Notes under the pieces: model-generated
What the model was told of the DNA's origin: nothing
The model's database searches: none
Seen by the model: the letters and a program-made list of their open reading frames with translations, nothing else
From: an uncultured Lachnospiraceae bacterium
GTDB lineage: Bacteria; Bacillota; Clostridia; Lachnospirales; Lachnospiraceae
Direction of reading: 5' to 3'
Assembly: GCA_944380605.1 (NCBI GenBank)
Contig: CALWIA010000010.1
Coordinates: 152,114-216,113 of the forward strand
DNA: 64,000 bases
Shown: piece by piece, positions 51,891 to 59,881 of the stretch
Layout: each line of letters starts with the position of its first letter
How positions within the stretch are numbered: position 1 is the first letter of the stretch
Translations under genes and position numbers: made by a program

Positions 51891-52366
51891 GTTGTCCTTC
51901 CTTTCTGCTTTTCCTCTTTCGCTTCTGCCGTTTCGGCGTCTGCCAGTCCTTCGCACAGATACCGGGTAAAACACTCGAACGCGCTTATAAATTCATCAGA
52001 ATACTGTTCCAGGGTCCGGCGCAGCGCCGACTGCTCCGCCTCGTAAATCCCTTCCAGAATCCGGCTGGCATAGGCCTGCCCGGATTCCGTCAGGCAGATG
52101 GTCTTCTCCCTGGTGCCCTCCGCCGTGGCCAGCGTCACATACCCCTCCCGCGTCAGTTCCTGTATAATGGAATTGATGGTGGTCTTGGGAATCAGCCATT
52201 CCTCGCACACCTGCTTCTGGGAATGGGGGTGCCCGTCGTCCAGGGCGTAGAGAAGCGCCAGGGTATTTTCCCGGATTCCCGCCTTTCTGGCAAACAGATA
52301 ATACCCGCCGTCCATCTGGTTGGAAGCCAGCATCAGGCGGCGGATCTTTTCATAATTGTCCTTCAT
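51887..52366 (-). CDS. MarR-family transcriptional regulator
   Basis: A 159-residue winged-HTH repressor. The DNA-binding region is QVCEEWLIPKTTINSIIQEL (about residues 62-81) with the wing REGYVTLATAEGTREKTICL, flanked by dimerisation helices. AGGAGA precedes ATG 52366. It is the first gene of marR-MATE-MFS-(pepD) and sits behind a promoter with a large inverted repeat, presumably its own operator. Ligand unknown. Confidence 0.9.
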   Translation of the reverse strand: MKDNYEKIRRLMLASNQMDGGYYLFARKAGIRENTLALLYALDDGHPHSQKQVCEEWLIPKTTINSIIQELTREGYVTLATAEGTREKTICLTESGQAYASRILEGIYEAEQSALRRTLEQYSDEFISAFECFTRYLCEGLADAETAEAKEEKQKGRTT

Positions 52367-52416
52367 AATTTCTCCTGACTTTCGCGGCCGGCTCTGCTGC
52401 AGACAGGCGGCCTTTT

Positions 52417-52458
52417 AATCCGAATTCGTACCAGATCAGTTTAGTACGAATTCGGATT
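52417..52458. promoter_or_regulatory. MarR operator: 15-bp perfect inverted repeat
   Basis: AATCCGAATTCGTAC (52417-52431) and its exact complement (52444-52458) around a 12-base centre. Each arm contains the palindrome CGAATTCG. One arm fills the -35/-10 spacer and the other lies at the transcription start, so two MarR dimers could bind. Confidence 0.75.
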
Positions 52459-52466
52459 TATGTCAA
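52438..52466 (-). promoter_or_regulatory. Promoter of the marR-MATE-MFS operon
   Basis: Minus strand TTGACA (52461-52466), 17-base spacer, TAAACT (52438-52443). Confidence 0.82.
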
Positions 52467-52552
52467 GGGTTTTGTGACAAAATCACGGAAGCCTCCGGTG
52501 AAATGGTGTATGATGCAGACAGAAAGACAGAAAGAATAAAGGAGGAACTGCT

Positions 52553-52864
52553 ATGTCAGCAATGCATATTACCAAACAGAATTTTCAGAAGGAAGTCATG
52601 GAAAGCGAGAAACCCGTTCTTTTGGATTTCTGGGCCAGCTGGTGCGGCCCCTGCCGCATGGTAGCCCCCGTCCTGGATCAGATCGCCGGTGAGCGGCCGG
52701 ACATCAAAGTCTGCAAAATCAACGTGGACGAAGAACAGGAACTGGCCTCCGCGTTTCAGATTATGAGCATCCCCACCCTGATGGTGGTAAAAGGCGGCAA
52801 AGTCGTCCGCCAGTCCGCCGGCGCCCGTCCCAAAGAACAGATTCTGGCTATGCTGCAGTCATAA
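52553..52864 (+). CDS. trxA: Thioredoxin
   Basis: A 103-residue thioredoxin with the active site FWASWCGPCRMVAPVLDQI (Cys 31 and 34) and the cis-Pro loop SIPTLMVVKGGK. It reduces disulfides in the cytoplasm. AAGGAGG precedes ATG 52553. No thioredoxin reductase gene is adjacent; instead a flavin disulfide reductase with a rhodanese domain follows 23 bases later, which suggests a specialised role in thiol or persulfide handling. A TATGAT lies near 52509 but no good -35 was found. Confidence 0.95.
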   Translation: MSAMHITKQNFQKEVMESEKPVLLDFWASWCGPCRMVAPVLDQIAGERPDIKVCKINVDEEQELASAFQIMSIPTLMVVKGGKVVRQSAGARPKEQILAMLQS

Positions 52865-52887
52865 CCCGAGAAGGAGAAACCTGAACT

Positions 52888-54534
52888 ATGAAAGTTGTCA
52901 TTGTCGGCGGCGTCGCAGGCGGCGCCACCGCGGCGGCCCGCATCCGCCGCCTGAATGAAACTGCCCGGATCCTGGTTTTTGAGCGTTCCGGCCACGTTTC
53001 CTACGCAAACTGCGGACTCCCCTATTATATCGGCGGCGTAATCGAGCAGGAATCGGCTCTGTCTTTGCAGACCCCGGAGAGCTTCTGGAAACGCTTCCGG
53101 GTGGAAATGAAAACGCGCCATGAAGTCACCGCCATCCATCCGGACCAGAAAACCGTTTCCGTACGCCGTCTGGAAGACGGAATGGAATTTGAAGAATCCT
53201 ATGACAAACTGCTGCTTTCCCCCGGTGCCAGGCCGGTCCGGCCGCCGGTTCCCGGCCTGGACTCCCGGCGGCTTTTCACCCTTCGAACCGTAGAAGACAC
53301 CACCCGTATCCATCGCTTTATTCAGGAAAAAAAGCCCCGGTCCGCAGTGCTGGCCGGAGGCGGCTTCATCAGCCTGGAACTGGCAGAAAATCTGAAGCAT
53401 CTGGGCATGGACGTGACCATCGTCCAGATGGACGACCAGCTTCTGCTGCCTTTCGATAAGGAAATGGCTTCTTTTCTCCATACCCGGATCCGCCAGGCCG
53501 GTATCCGGCTGCTGCTGGGGCATGCCGTCACCGGTTTTTCCGACACTGAAACAGGCATCGAAGTACAGATCCAGGATTCCCCATCCATAGAAGCCGATAT
53601 GGCGGTTCTGGCCATCGGCGTCGCTCCGGATACCGACCTTGCCCGGAAGGCCGGACTGAAACTGGGCGTAAAAGGCAGCATCGCCGTCAATGACCACATG
53701 GAAACCTCCATTCCTTCCATATACGCCGTCGGCGACGCGGTGGAAATCCACCACGGCGTCACTGGAGCGAAGACGCTGCTCTCCCTGGCCGGCCCCGCAA
53801 ACAAACAGGGCCGGATCGCCGCGGACAATATCTGCGGCAGGGAAAGCCGATACCGGGGAGCCTTCGGTTCCTCTGTTCTCAAAGTCTTTGACCTGACCGC
53901 CGCTTCTACAGGCCTGAACGAACGGGCCGCAAAGGCCGCCGGCATTTCCTGTGACAAAGTCTATCTGTCTCCGGCCAGCCACGCCTCCTACTATCCAGGC
54001 GGCGAGCCCATGGCCATGAAGGTGCTGTTTGAACCAGAAACCGGGCGTCTTCTGGGGGCTCAGATCGTTGGCCGCGACGGCGTGGACAAACGGATTGACG
54101 TCCTGGCTTCGGCGCTGTTTGCCGGACTTTCCGGGGACGACCTGGCCGATCTGGACCTGGCCTACGCGCCGCCCTATTCTTCCGCCAAAGACCCGGTGAA
54201 TATGGCGGGATACATGATTGAAAACCTGCGAAGCGGCCTGCTGAAACAATTTTTCTGGGAAGAAGCCGACGCCGCCGGGCAGAAAAAAGACGCCGTTCTG
54301 CTGGACGTGCGCACCGGCGAAGAATACGAGCGGAGCCATATCCCCGGCGCGCGCAACATTCCCCTCGACCAGCTGCGGGACCGGCTTGGAGAGTTGGATC
54401 CTGCCCTGCCTGTCTACGCCGTCTGCCAGAGCGGACTGCGCAGCTACCTGGCCTGCCGGATTCTTTCCCAGCACGGCTATGAATGCTTCAACTTGTCCGG
54501 CGGGTTCCGGCTCTACGAATCCGCCTCCAGCTGA
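52888..54534 (+). CDS. CoA-disulfide reductase-like / NADH-dependent persulfide reductase with rhodanese domain
   Basis: A 548-residue flavoprotein. FAD binding: VVIVGGVAGGATAAARIRRL at the N terminus. The active-site Cys is in VSYANCGLPYYIGGV (about residue 43), as in CoA-disulfide reductases. NAD binding: SAVLAGGGFISLELAENL; and IYAVGDAVEIHHGVTG is the second FAD motif. The last ~90 residues are a rhodanese domain with active-site loop VCQSGLRSY. This Npsr-like layout reduces CoA persulfides or polysulfide in other bacteria. Probably one transcript with trxA. Confidence 0.9.
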   Translation: MKVVIVGGVAGGATAAARIRRLNETARILVFERSGHVSYANCGLPYYIGGVIEQESALSLQTPESFWKRFRVEMKTRHEVTAIHPDQKTVSVRRLEDGMEFEESYDKLLLSPGARPVRPPVPGLDSRRLFTLRTVEDTTRIHRFIQEKKPRSAVLAGGGFISLELAENLKHLGMDVTIVQMDDQLLLPFDKEMASFLHTRIRQAGIRLLLGHAVTGFSDTETGIEVQIQDSPSIEADMAVLAIGVAPDTDLARKAGLKLGVKGSIAVNDHMETSIPSIYAVGDAVEIHHGVTGAKTLLSLAGPANKQGRIAADNICGRESRYRGAFGSSVLKVFDLTAASTGLNERAAKAAGISCDKVYLSPASHASYYPGGEPMAMKVLFEPETGRLLGAQIVGRDGVDKRIDVLASALFAGLSGDDLADLDLAYAPPYSSAKDPVNMAGYMIENLRSGLLKQFFWEEADAAGQKKDAVLLDVRTGEEYERSHIPGARNIPLDQLRDRLGELDPALPVYAVCQSGLRSYLACRILSQHGYECFNLSGGFRLYESASS

Positions 54535-55175
54535 GCCAGCCGCTTTTCATCGGCCAGCTCCACCGTGCCCCGGGACAGCAGCACCAGGCCCTCGTTCTGG
54601 AAATAGCGCAGCATCCGGGTTACCACTTCTCTGGCGGTTCCCATATGGGCCGCAATCCGTTCATGGGTGATTTTCAGCACCGGCGTGCCCTCCAGGCGGC
54701 TTTCCTCCAGCAGGAAAGCCGCCAGCCGCCGGTCAAAGCTTTTCCACATCACCTGCTCCAGCAGCCACATCACCTCGGAAAACCGGCTGCTGATCAGCTG
54801 ATTGGTATAGTTGGCCGCGGCGGCGGATTCTTCCATAAGGCTCTTGTACAGCTCCGGCGGCACCACCCACATCTGCGTATCCATCTCCGCCTCCACCAAA
54901 ACGTCAAACTGAATATTTTTCATCACACAGGAAGCGGTAAACAGGCACATGTCCCGTTCAAACAGGCGGTACAGCGTGATTTCCCTTCCCTCATCCGAAA
55001 GGATATATACCCGAAGCCGGCCGGAACGCAGAATCACAAACCCCAGGCACTGGGAACCGCTTCCCTGCAGAAGCGTCCCCGCCGCCGCTTTCCGCTGCAC
55101 GGCCCCCGCCTCCAGCCTGCCCTTCTGATTCTCGGTCAGCTGATTCCAGAACGGAATGTATGCTCCGATTCCCAT
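54513..55175 (-). CDS. Crp/Fnr-family transcriptional regulator
   Basis: A 220-residue regulator with an N-terminal cNMP-like beta barrel (LGFVILRSGRLRVYILSDEG) and a C-terminal HTH (ITHERIAAHMGTAREVVTRM, then LRYFQNEGLVLLSRGTVEL). It lacks the N-terminal Cys cluster of FNR; two Cys flank MCLFTASCVMKN. Similar proteins in Clostridia control redox or nitrosative-stress genes. It is convergent with the reductase gene and their 3' ends overlap by 22 bases, so antisense effects are possible. Confidence 0.9.
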   Translation of the reverse strand: MGIGAYIPFWNQLTENQKGRLEAGAVQRKAAAGTLLQGSGSQCLGFVILRSGRLRVYILSDEGREITLYRLFERDMCLFTASCVMKNIQFDVLVEAEMDTQMWVVPPELYKSLMEESAAAANYTNQLISSRFSEVMWLLEQVMWKSFDRRLAAFLLEESRLEGTPVLKITHERIAAHMGTAREVVTRMLRYFQNEGLVLLSRGTVELADEKRLAQLEADS

Positions 55176-55196
55176 CTTTCCAGTCCCTCCTGTCTG

Positions 55197-57674
55197 CTAC
55201 AAATACGGTCCGGTACGGCTCTCCGGCGCGCGCCGTATTACCTCCGGCGGACCGGCGGCCACGATCCGTCCGCCCTCGTCTCCGCCTCCCGGCCCCATAT
55301 CCACCACATAATCCGCGGCCCGGATTACGTCCAGATCGTGCTCGATCACGATTACCGTCGCCCCCTGCCCCATCAGCGCCGCAAACACCTGCAGAAGCGT
55401 CCGCACATCCAGCGGATGCAGGCCGATGGTAGGCTCGTCAAAGACAAAGACCGTATCGGACTGGCCCCTTCCCATCTCGCTGGCCAGCTTCAGCCGCTGC
55501 GCCTCTCCTCCGGAAAGCCCCGGCGTCGCCTCTCCCAGGGTCAGATATCCCAGCCCCAGGCCGGAAAGCACCGACAGCCGCTGGCGCACCATTTTTAACT
55601 CCCGGCAGGCGTCTTCCGCATGGCGGATATCCATGGCCATAAGTTCCGGCAGAGACCAGGACTCCCCTGCCTGGTTCTGATACCGGATCTGCCCCGCCTC
55701 TTTCGCGTACCGGCTGCCCCGGCATTCCGGACAGGGCACTTCCACGTCCGGCAGGAACTGCACGTCCAGGCTGATTACGCCGGTACCGTCGCACACCGGG
55801 CACCGCAGCTTTCCGGTATTGTAGGAAAAATCGCCGGCTTTGTACCCCTGTTCCCTGCCGTCCCTGGTACGGGCAAATACCTTGCGCAGTTCGTCGTGGA
55901 CGTTGGCATAGGTAGCTACCGTGGAGCGTACGTTGATACCAATGGGAGCGGCGTCGATGAGGCGCACCCGGCGGATGCCCTCCGCCTTGACCGTCCGCAC
56001 ATGGGCCGGCATCGGTTTTCCCTCTGTCAGGGCTTCCAGCGCCGGCACCAGGCTTTCCAGAATCAACGTCGTCTTGCCGGAACCGGAGACCCCGGTTACC
56101 ACCGTCAGTTTTCCCATGGGAAACTCCGCCTGAAGCGGCTGCACCGTATGGATGGCTCCCATGGACAGACAAATCCGGCCCTTCTCAAACAGATCTTCCT
56201 CCGGCCTTTTCGCTGCCCAGGTCTCCCCGTTCCGGTCCGCCAGAAACGGCCCGATCCGGGAAGCCGGATTTTGAACCAGATCCGAAACCGTTCCCTGGGC
56301 CACCACCTGGCCGCCGTCGGCTCCGGCGCCGGGGCCCATTTCAATCAGCCAGTCCGCCTTCTTTAAAATCTGAGTGTCGTGGTCCACCAGCACCACCGAA
56401 TTGCCGTCCGCCGTCAAATCCCGCATCACTCCGGTCAGGCCTTCGATATTGGAAGGGTGCAGGCCGATGGAAGGCTCGTCCAGCACATACAGCACCCCCG
56501 TCGTCCGGTTCCGCACCGCCCGGGCCAGCTGCATCCGCTGCCGCTCTCCTGTGGAAAGCGTGGACGCGGTCCGGTCCAGCGACAGATACCCCAGCCCCAG
56601 TTCCAGCAGCCGGGCCGCCGCAGTGCGGAAGGAATCACAGATGCTCTCCGCCATGGGCCGCATGACCTCCGGCAGAGATTCCGGCACGCCGTCCACCCAG
56701 GCCGCCAGATCCCGCAGCGGCAGGCGGCAGGCCTGATCCAGAGAAATCCCCCGCAGCCTGGGCGTTCTGGCCTCCCGGGACAGCCGAGTGCCGCCGCAAT
56801 CCGGGCACACCTCTTCCTTCAGAAACTTCTCCACCCGCTTCATGCCCTTTTCATCCTTTACCTTGGCCAGGGCGTTTTCAACGGTATAGACCGCGTTGAA
56901 GTAGGTAAAATCCAGTTCTCCCGCCTGATTGGTGTTCTTCGCCTTATAGAAAATGTGTTTTTTCTCCGCCGGTCCGTGAAACACAATGTCCTTTTCCCGC
57001 TCCGTCAAATCCCGGAAAGGCACGTCGGTGCGCACGCCCATTTCCCGGCACACGTCGGTCATCAGCGACCACATCAGGGAATTCCAGGGCGCCACCGCCC
57101 CCTGGTCAATGGTCAGCGACTCGTCCGGCACCAGCGAATCCAGGTCCACGGTCCGCACCAGTCCCGTGCCCTGGCAGGTGCGACAGGCCCCCTGGCTGTT
57201 AAAGGACAGTTCTTCCGCCGACAGCGCGTAAAAATGCCGGCCGCAGGCCGGACAAACCAGTTCCTTTCCCGCTGCCACCGCCAGCGTCGGCTCCAGCACA
57301 TGGCCGCAGGAGCACACCGGATTCGCCAGCCGGGAAAACATCAGCCGAAGGCTGTTGAGCAGTTCCGTCCCCGTGCCGAAGGTGCTGCGAATGCCGGGAA
57401 TGGAAGGCCGCTGGTGCAGCGCCAGCGCCGCCGGCACGTACAGCACCTGGTCCACCTGCGCCCGGGCCGCCTGGGTCATCCGCCGCCTCGTATAAGCAGA
57501 AAGGGCGTCCAGATACCTTCTGGACCCCTCCGCATACAGCACTCCCAGCGCCAGTGACGACTTGCCGGAGCCGGAAACCCCGGCCACCGCAACAATCTGA
57601 TTCAGCGGAACGTCCACGTCCACATGTTTCAGATTGTGGACCCGGGCGCCCCGGATTTGTATTTTCCTCTCCAT
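55197..57674 (-). CDS. UvrA paralog (excinuclease-like ABC ATPase)
   Basis: An 825-residue duplicated ABC ATPase of the UvrA family, shorter than housekeeping UvrA (~940). N-terminal half: VAVAGVSGSGKSSLALGVLY, signature LSTGERQRMQLARAVRN. C-terminal half: [20 protein letters not shown], signature LSGGEAQRLKLASEMGR. Zinc fingers: C-x2-C pairs in VCSCGH and LVCPACGRHF, and CPVCDGTG with PCPECRG. ATG 57674 has GGAG 10 bases upstream, and the start lies inside the end of the small gene before it. No uvrB or uvrC nearby; such paralogs are linked to drug tolerance as well as repair. Confidence 0.88.
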   Translation of the reverse strand: MERKIQIRGARVHNLKHVDVDVPLNQIVAVAGVSGSGKSSLALGVLYAEGSRRYLDALSAYTRRRMTQAARAQVDQVLYVPAALALHQRPSIPGIRSTFGTGTELLNSLRLMFSRLANPVCSCGHVLEPTLAVAAGKELVCPACGRHFYALSAEELSFNSQGACRTCQGTGLVRTVDLDSLVPDESLTIDQGAVAPWNSLMWSLMTDVCREMGVRTDVPFRDLTEREKDIVFHGPAEKKHIFYKAKNTNQAGELDFTYFNAVYTVENALAKVKDEKGMKRVEKFLKEEVCPDCGGTRLSREARTPRLRGISLDQACRLPLRDLAAWVDGVPESLPEVMRPMAESICDSFRTAAARLLELGLGYLSLDRTASTLSTGERQRMQLARAVRNRTTGVLYVLDEPSIGLHPSNIEGLTGVMRDLTADGNSVVLVDHDTQILKKADWLIEMGPGAGADGGQVVAQGTVSDLVQNPASRIGPFLADRNGETWAAKRPEEDLFEKGRICLSMGAIHTVQPLQAEFPMGKLTVVTGVSGSGKTTLILESLVPALEALTEGKPMPAHVRTVKAEGIRRVRLIDAAPIGINVRSTVATYANVHDELRKVFARTRDGREQGYKAGDFSYNTGKLRCPVCDGTGVISLDVQFLPDVEVPCPECRGSRYAKEAGQIRYQNQAGESWSLPELMAMDIRHAEDACRELKMVRQRLSVLSGLGLGYLTLGEATPGLSGGEAQRLKLASEMGRGQSDTVFVFDEPTIGLHPLDVRTLLQVFAALMGQGATVIVIEHDLDVIRAADYVVDMGPGGGDEGGRIVAAGPPEVIRRAPESRTGPYL

Positions 57675-57679
57675 ATCTG

Positions 57680-57937
57680 TCACGCTCCGATGTCAAAAAT
57701 CATCTGATTCTTTCCCCGTTTTTTAGCCTCCCGCAGCAGCCGGCCGCTCACCACCGGCGAAAATACCGCGTCCCCTATCTCCACATAGTAAGCCGAAGCC
57801 TTCCACATGGAAGCCGCTCCGAACACGGCTCCCACGGCCGCCGCCGCCCGGACGCCCATCAGATACCCGGCAGCCAGCCCCCAGAACAGATACCGGCTGT
57901 GCCGCAGTTCTCCGCCTTCCGATGAACCTGCGCGCAT
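57680..57937 (-). CDS. 85-residue membrane-associated protein of unknown function
   Basis: A small gene with SD GGGGAG 8 bases before ATG 57937. One or two hydrophobic helices: YLFWGLAAGYLMGVRAAAAV and GAVFGAASMWKASAYYV; the tail RLLREAKKRGKNQM is basic. Its TGA lies 5 bases before the UvrA-paralog ATG, and the SD of that gene is inside its last codons, so the two are tightly coupled. I recognise no family. Confidence 0.65.
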   Translation of the reverse strand: MRAGSSEGGELRHSRYLFWGLAAGYLMGVRAAAAVGAVFGAASMWKASAYYVEIGDAVFSPVVSGRLLREAKKRGKNQMIFDIGA

Positions 57938-58031
57938 CTTGTTCTCTCCCCTTTTGTAAAATCCTTTATTTACAGTATAGCCGGCCTTTATTTTCCCGTC
58001 AATGGCTGCCGTTTCAAAGAGCGCTTCCGCT

Positions 58032-59408
58032 TTACTGTCCCGGTACTTTTGGCAGTCCCGCGAAGCCTTTTTCCAGTTCCTCGTCGGTGGGAACGGAATC
58101 GGTCATAACGCCGTTGTTGAACTTTTCATAGGCGTACATATCAAAATATCCCGTGCCGGTGAGGCCGAAGACGATGGTTTTGGCCTCTCCCGTCTCTTTG
58201 CACTTTAACGCCTCGTCTATGGCCACCTTGATGGCGTGGCTGCTTTCCGGAGCCGGCAGGATGCCTTCCACTCTGGCAAACTGTTCCGCCGCCTCAAACA
58301 CCGACGTCTGTTCCACCGACACCGCTTCCATCAGGCCGTCGTGATACAGCTGCGACAGAATGGTGCTCATGCCGTGGTAGCGCAGCCCGCCGGCGTGGTT
58401 GGCGGAAGGAATAAAGCCGCTGCCCAGGGTGTACATCTTGGCCAGGGGGCAGACCATGCCGGTGTCGCAGTAATCATAGGCGAAACGGCCTCTGGTAAAG
58501 CTGGGGCAGGACGCCGGTTCTACAGCGATAAACCGGTAATCCTTCTCGCCCCGCAGCTTTTCGCCCATAAACGGGGAAATCAGTCCGCCCAGGTTGGAAC
58601 CGCCGCCGGCGCAGCCGATGATCATATCCGGCACAATGCCGTATTTGTCCAGCGCCGCCTTGGTCTCCAGGCCGATCACCGTCTGGTGCAGTAGCACCTG
58701 ATTCAGCACGCTGCCCAGCACATACCGGTATCCCTCTTGATGAGTGGCCGCTTCCACCGCCTCGGAGATCGCGCATCCCAGGCTGCCGCTGGTGCCGGGA
58801 TGTTCCGCCAGAATCTTCCGTCCCACCTCGGTGGTCTCCGACGGCGACGGCGTTACTTTGGCCCCGTAGGTGCGCATCACTTCCCGCCGGAACGGCTTCT
58901 GCTCATAAGAACATTTCACCATGTACACCTGGCAGTCCAGTTCCAGATAGGCGCAGGCCATGGACAGCGCGGTGCCCCACTGGCCGGCTCCCGTTTCCGT
59001 GGTCACGCCCTTCAGTCCCTGCTTCTTGGCATAATAGGCCTGGGCAATGGCGGAATTGAGCTTGTGGCTGCCGCTGGTGTTGTTGCCTTCAAACTTGTAG
59101 TAGATCTTCGCCGGAGTGCCCAGCTTCTTTTCCAGGCAGTAGGCCCGCACCAGAGGCGACGGACGGTACATCTTGTAAAAGTCCAGGATCTCCTGGGGAA
59201 TGTCGATATAGGGCGTAGTGTCATCCAGTTCCTGACGGATCAGCTCGTCGCAGAACACCGGCCGCAGGTCTTCATAACCCATGGGCTGAAACGTAGCCGG
59301 ATTCAGCAGGGGCGCCGGCTTGTTTTTCATATCCGCCCGGACGTTGTACCACTGCTTTGGCATCTCGTGTTCTTCCAGATAGATTTTGTAGGGAATTTCT
59401 CTGCTCAT
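58032..59408 (-). CDS. trpB: Tryptophan synthase beta-like protein (TrpB2)
   Basis: A 458-residue TrpB2-type PLP enzyme making tryptophan from indole (or phosphoserine) and serine. The PLP Lys is in NNTSGSHKLNSAIAQAYYA, substrate binding in TETGAGQWGTALSMACAYLE, and the phosphate loop GCAGGGSNLGGLISP. The longer N terminus (MSREIPYKIYLEEHEMPKQW) separates it from TrpB1. ATG 59408 has AAAGGAGA upstream; the ORF before it is leader. No trpA is adjacent. Controlled by a Trp T-box, so it is made when tRNA-Trp is uncharged. Confidence 0.95.
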   Translation of the reverse strand: MSREIPYKIYLEEHEMPKQWYNVRADMKNKPAPLLNPATFQPMGYEDLRPVFCDELIRQELDDTTPYIDIPQEILDFYKMYRPSPLVRAYCLEKKLGTPAKIYYKFEGNNTSGSHKLNSAIAQAYYAKKQGLKGVTTETGAGQWGTALSMACAYLELDCQVYMVKCSYEQKPFRREVMRTYGAKVTPSPSETTEVGRKILAEHPGTSGSLGCAISEAVEAATHQEGYRYVLGSVLNQVLLHQTVIGLETKAALDKYGIVPDMIIGCAGGGSNLGGLISPFMGEKLRGEKDYRFIAVEPASCPSFTRGRFAYDYCDTGMVCPLAKMYTLGSGFIPSANHAGGLRYHGMSTILSQLYHDGLMEAVSVEQTSVFEAAEQFARVEGILPAPESSHAIKVAIDEALKCKETGEAKTIVFGLTGTGYFDMYAYEKFNNGVMTDSVPTDEELEKGFAGLPKVPGQ

Positions 59409-59458
59409 TGTCTCTCTCCTTTCATTTCCGGGGAAGGACTGCCCTGGCGTTCTGCCAT

Positions 59459-59503
59459 CAAAAAAAGCTCCTGTCCCCACTGCTGTTCCTACAGGGACAA
59501 GAG
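59459..59503 (-). terminator. T-box-controlled terminator upstream of trpB2
   Basis: On the minus strand CTCTTGTCCC, a loop and GGGGACAGGAG are followed by CTTTTTTTG. It is the alternative to the antiterminator containing AGGGTGGCACCGC. Confidence 0.85.
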
Positions 59504-59746
59504 TCTTCACTCCTGCGGTGCCACCCTTATTGACAGAATATCTGCCCGCTCTGCGCATACATACATATGCTGAACCTTGGTAACGGAGCTTCTCCCTCCG
59601 TCTCGCCTACTGAGCCAGTCCGCCCGGCCGTTGGGTCCGCCCTCCGAAGTCCATTCAGACAGGCCGTCCGCGCCGCGCTCCCACCTGCCGCAGCTCTCTG
59701 TGCCGTACCGCTTCTGTCCTACTTACTCTTCCTCAACAGTTTTGTT
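59504..59746 (-). ncRNA. T-box leader, tryptophan-specific
   Basis: The minus-strand leader has AAGGGTGGCACCGCAG (59513-59528), the near-invariant T-box sequence pairing with the tRNA acceptor end. Stem I begins near 59735 with GAAGAGTAAGTAGGACAG (AGTA motif). The specifier loop reads GAA-TGG-AC with TGG at 59651-59653, the only Trp codon. The conserved terminator follows. Placement directly ahead of trpB2 agrees with the specifier. Confidence 0.92.
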
Positions 59747-59752
59747 GGAACA

Positions 59753-59782
59753 TTTATACCACAGGTTCTTCCAAATTGTCAA
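59753..59782 (-). promoter_or_regulatory. Promoter of the T-box-trpB2 unit
   Basis: Minus strand TTGACA (59777-59782), 18-base spacer, TATAAA (59753-59758). Confidence 0.8.
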
Positions 59783-59799
59783 TAAAATTTTTGAAAATA

Positions 59800-59829
59800 T
59801 TGGATTTTTCATTTTCTTTTTTGTATAAT
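59800..59829 (+). promoter_or_regulatory. Promoter of the second serine hydrolase
   Basis: TTGGAT (59800-59805), 18-base spacer, TATAAT (59824-59829). Divergent from the trpB2 promoter. Confidence 0.7.
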
Positions 59830-59881
59830 GAAGCTAGAACGAAAGATTCGGAGAAAAACTTACGATTGGAGGGACTATTGT

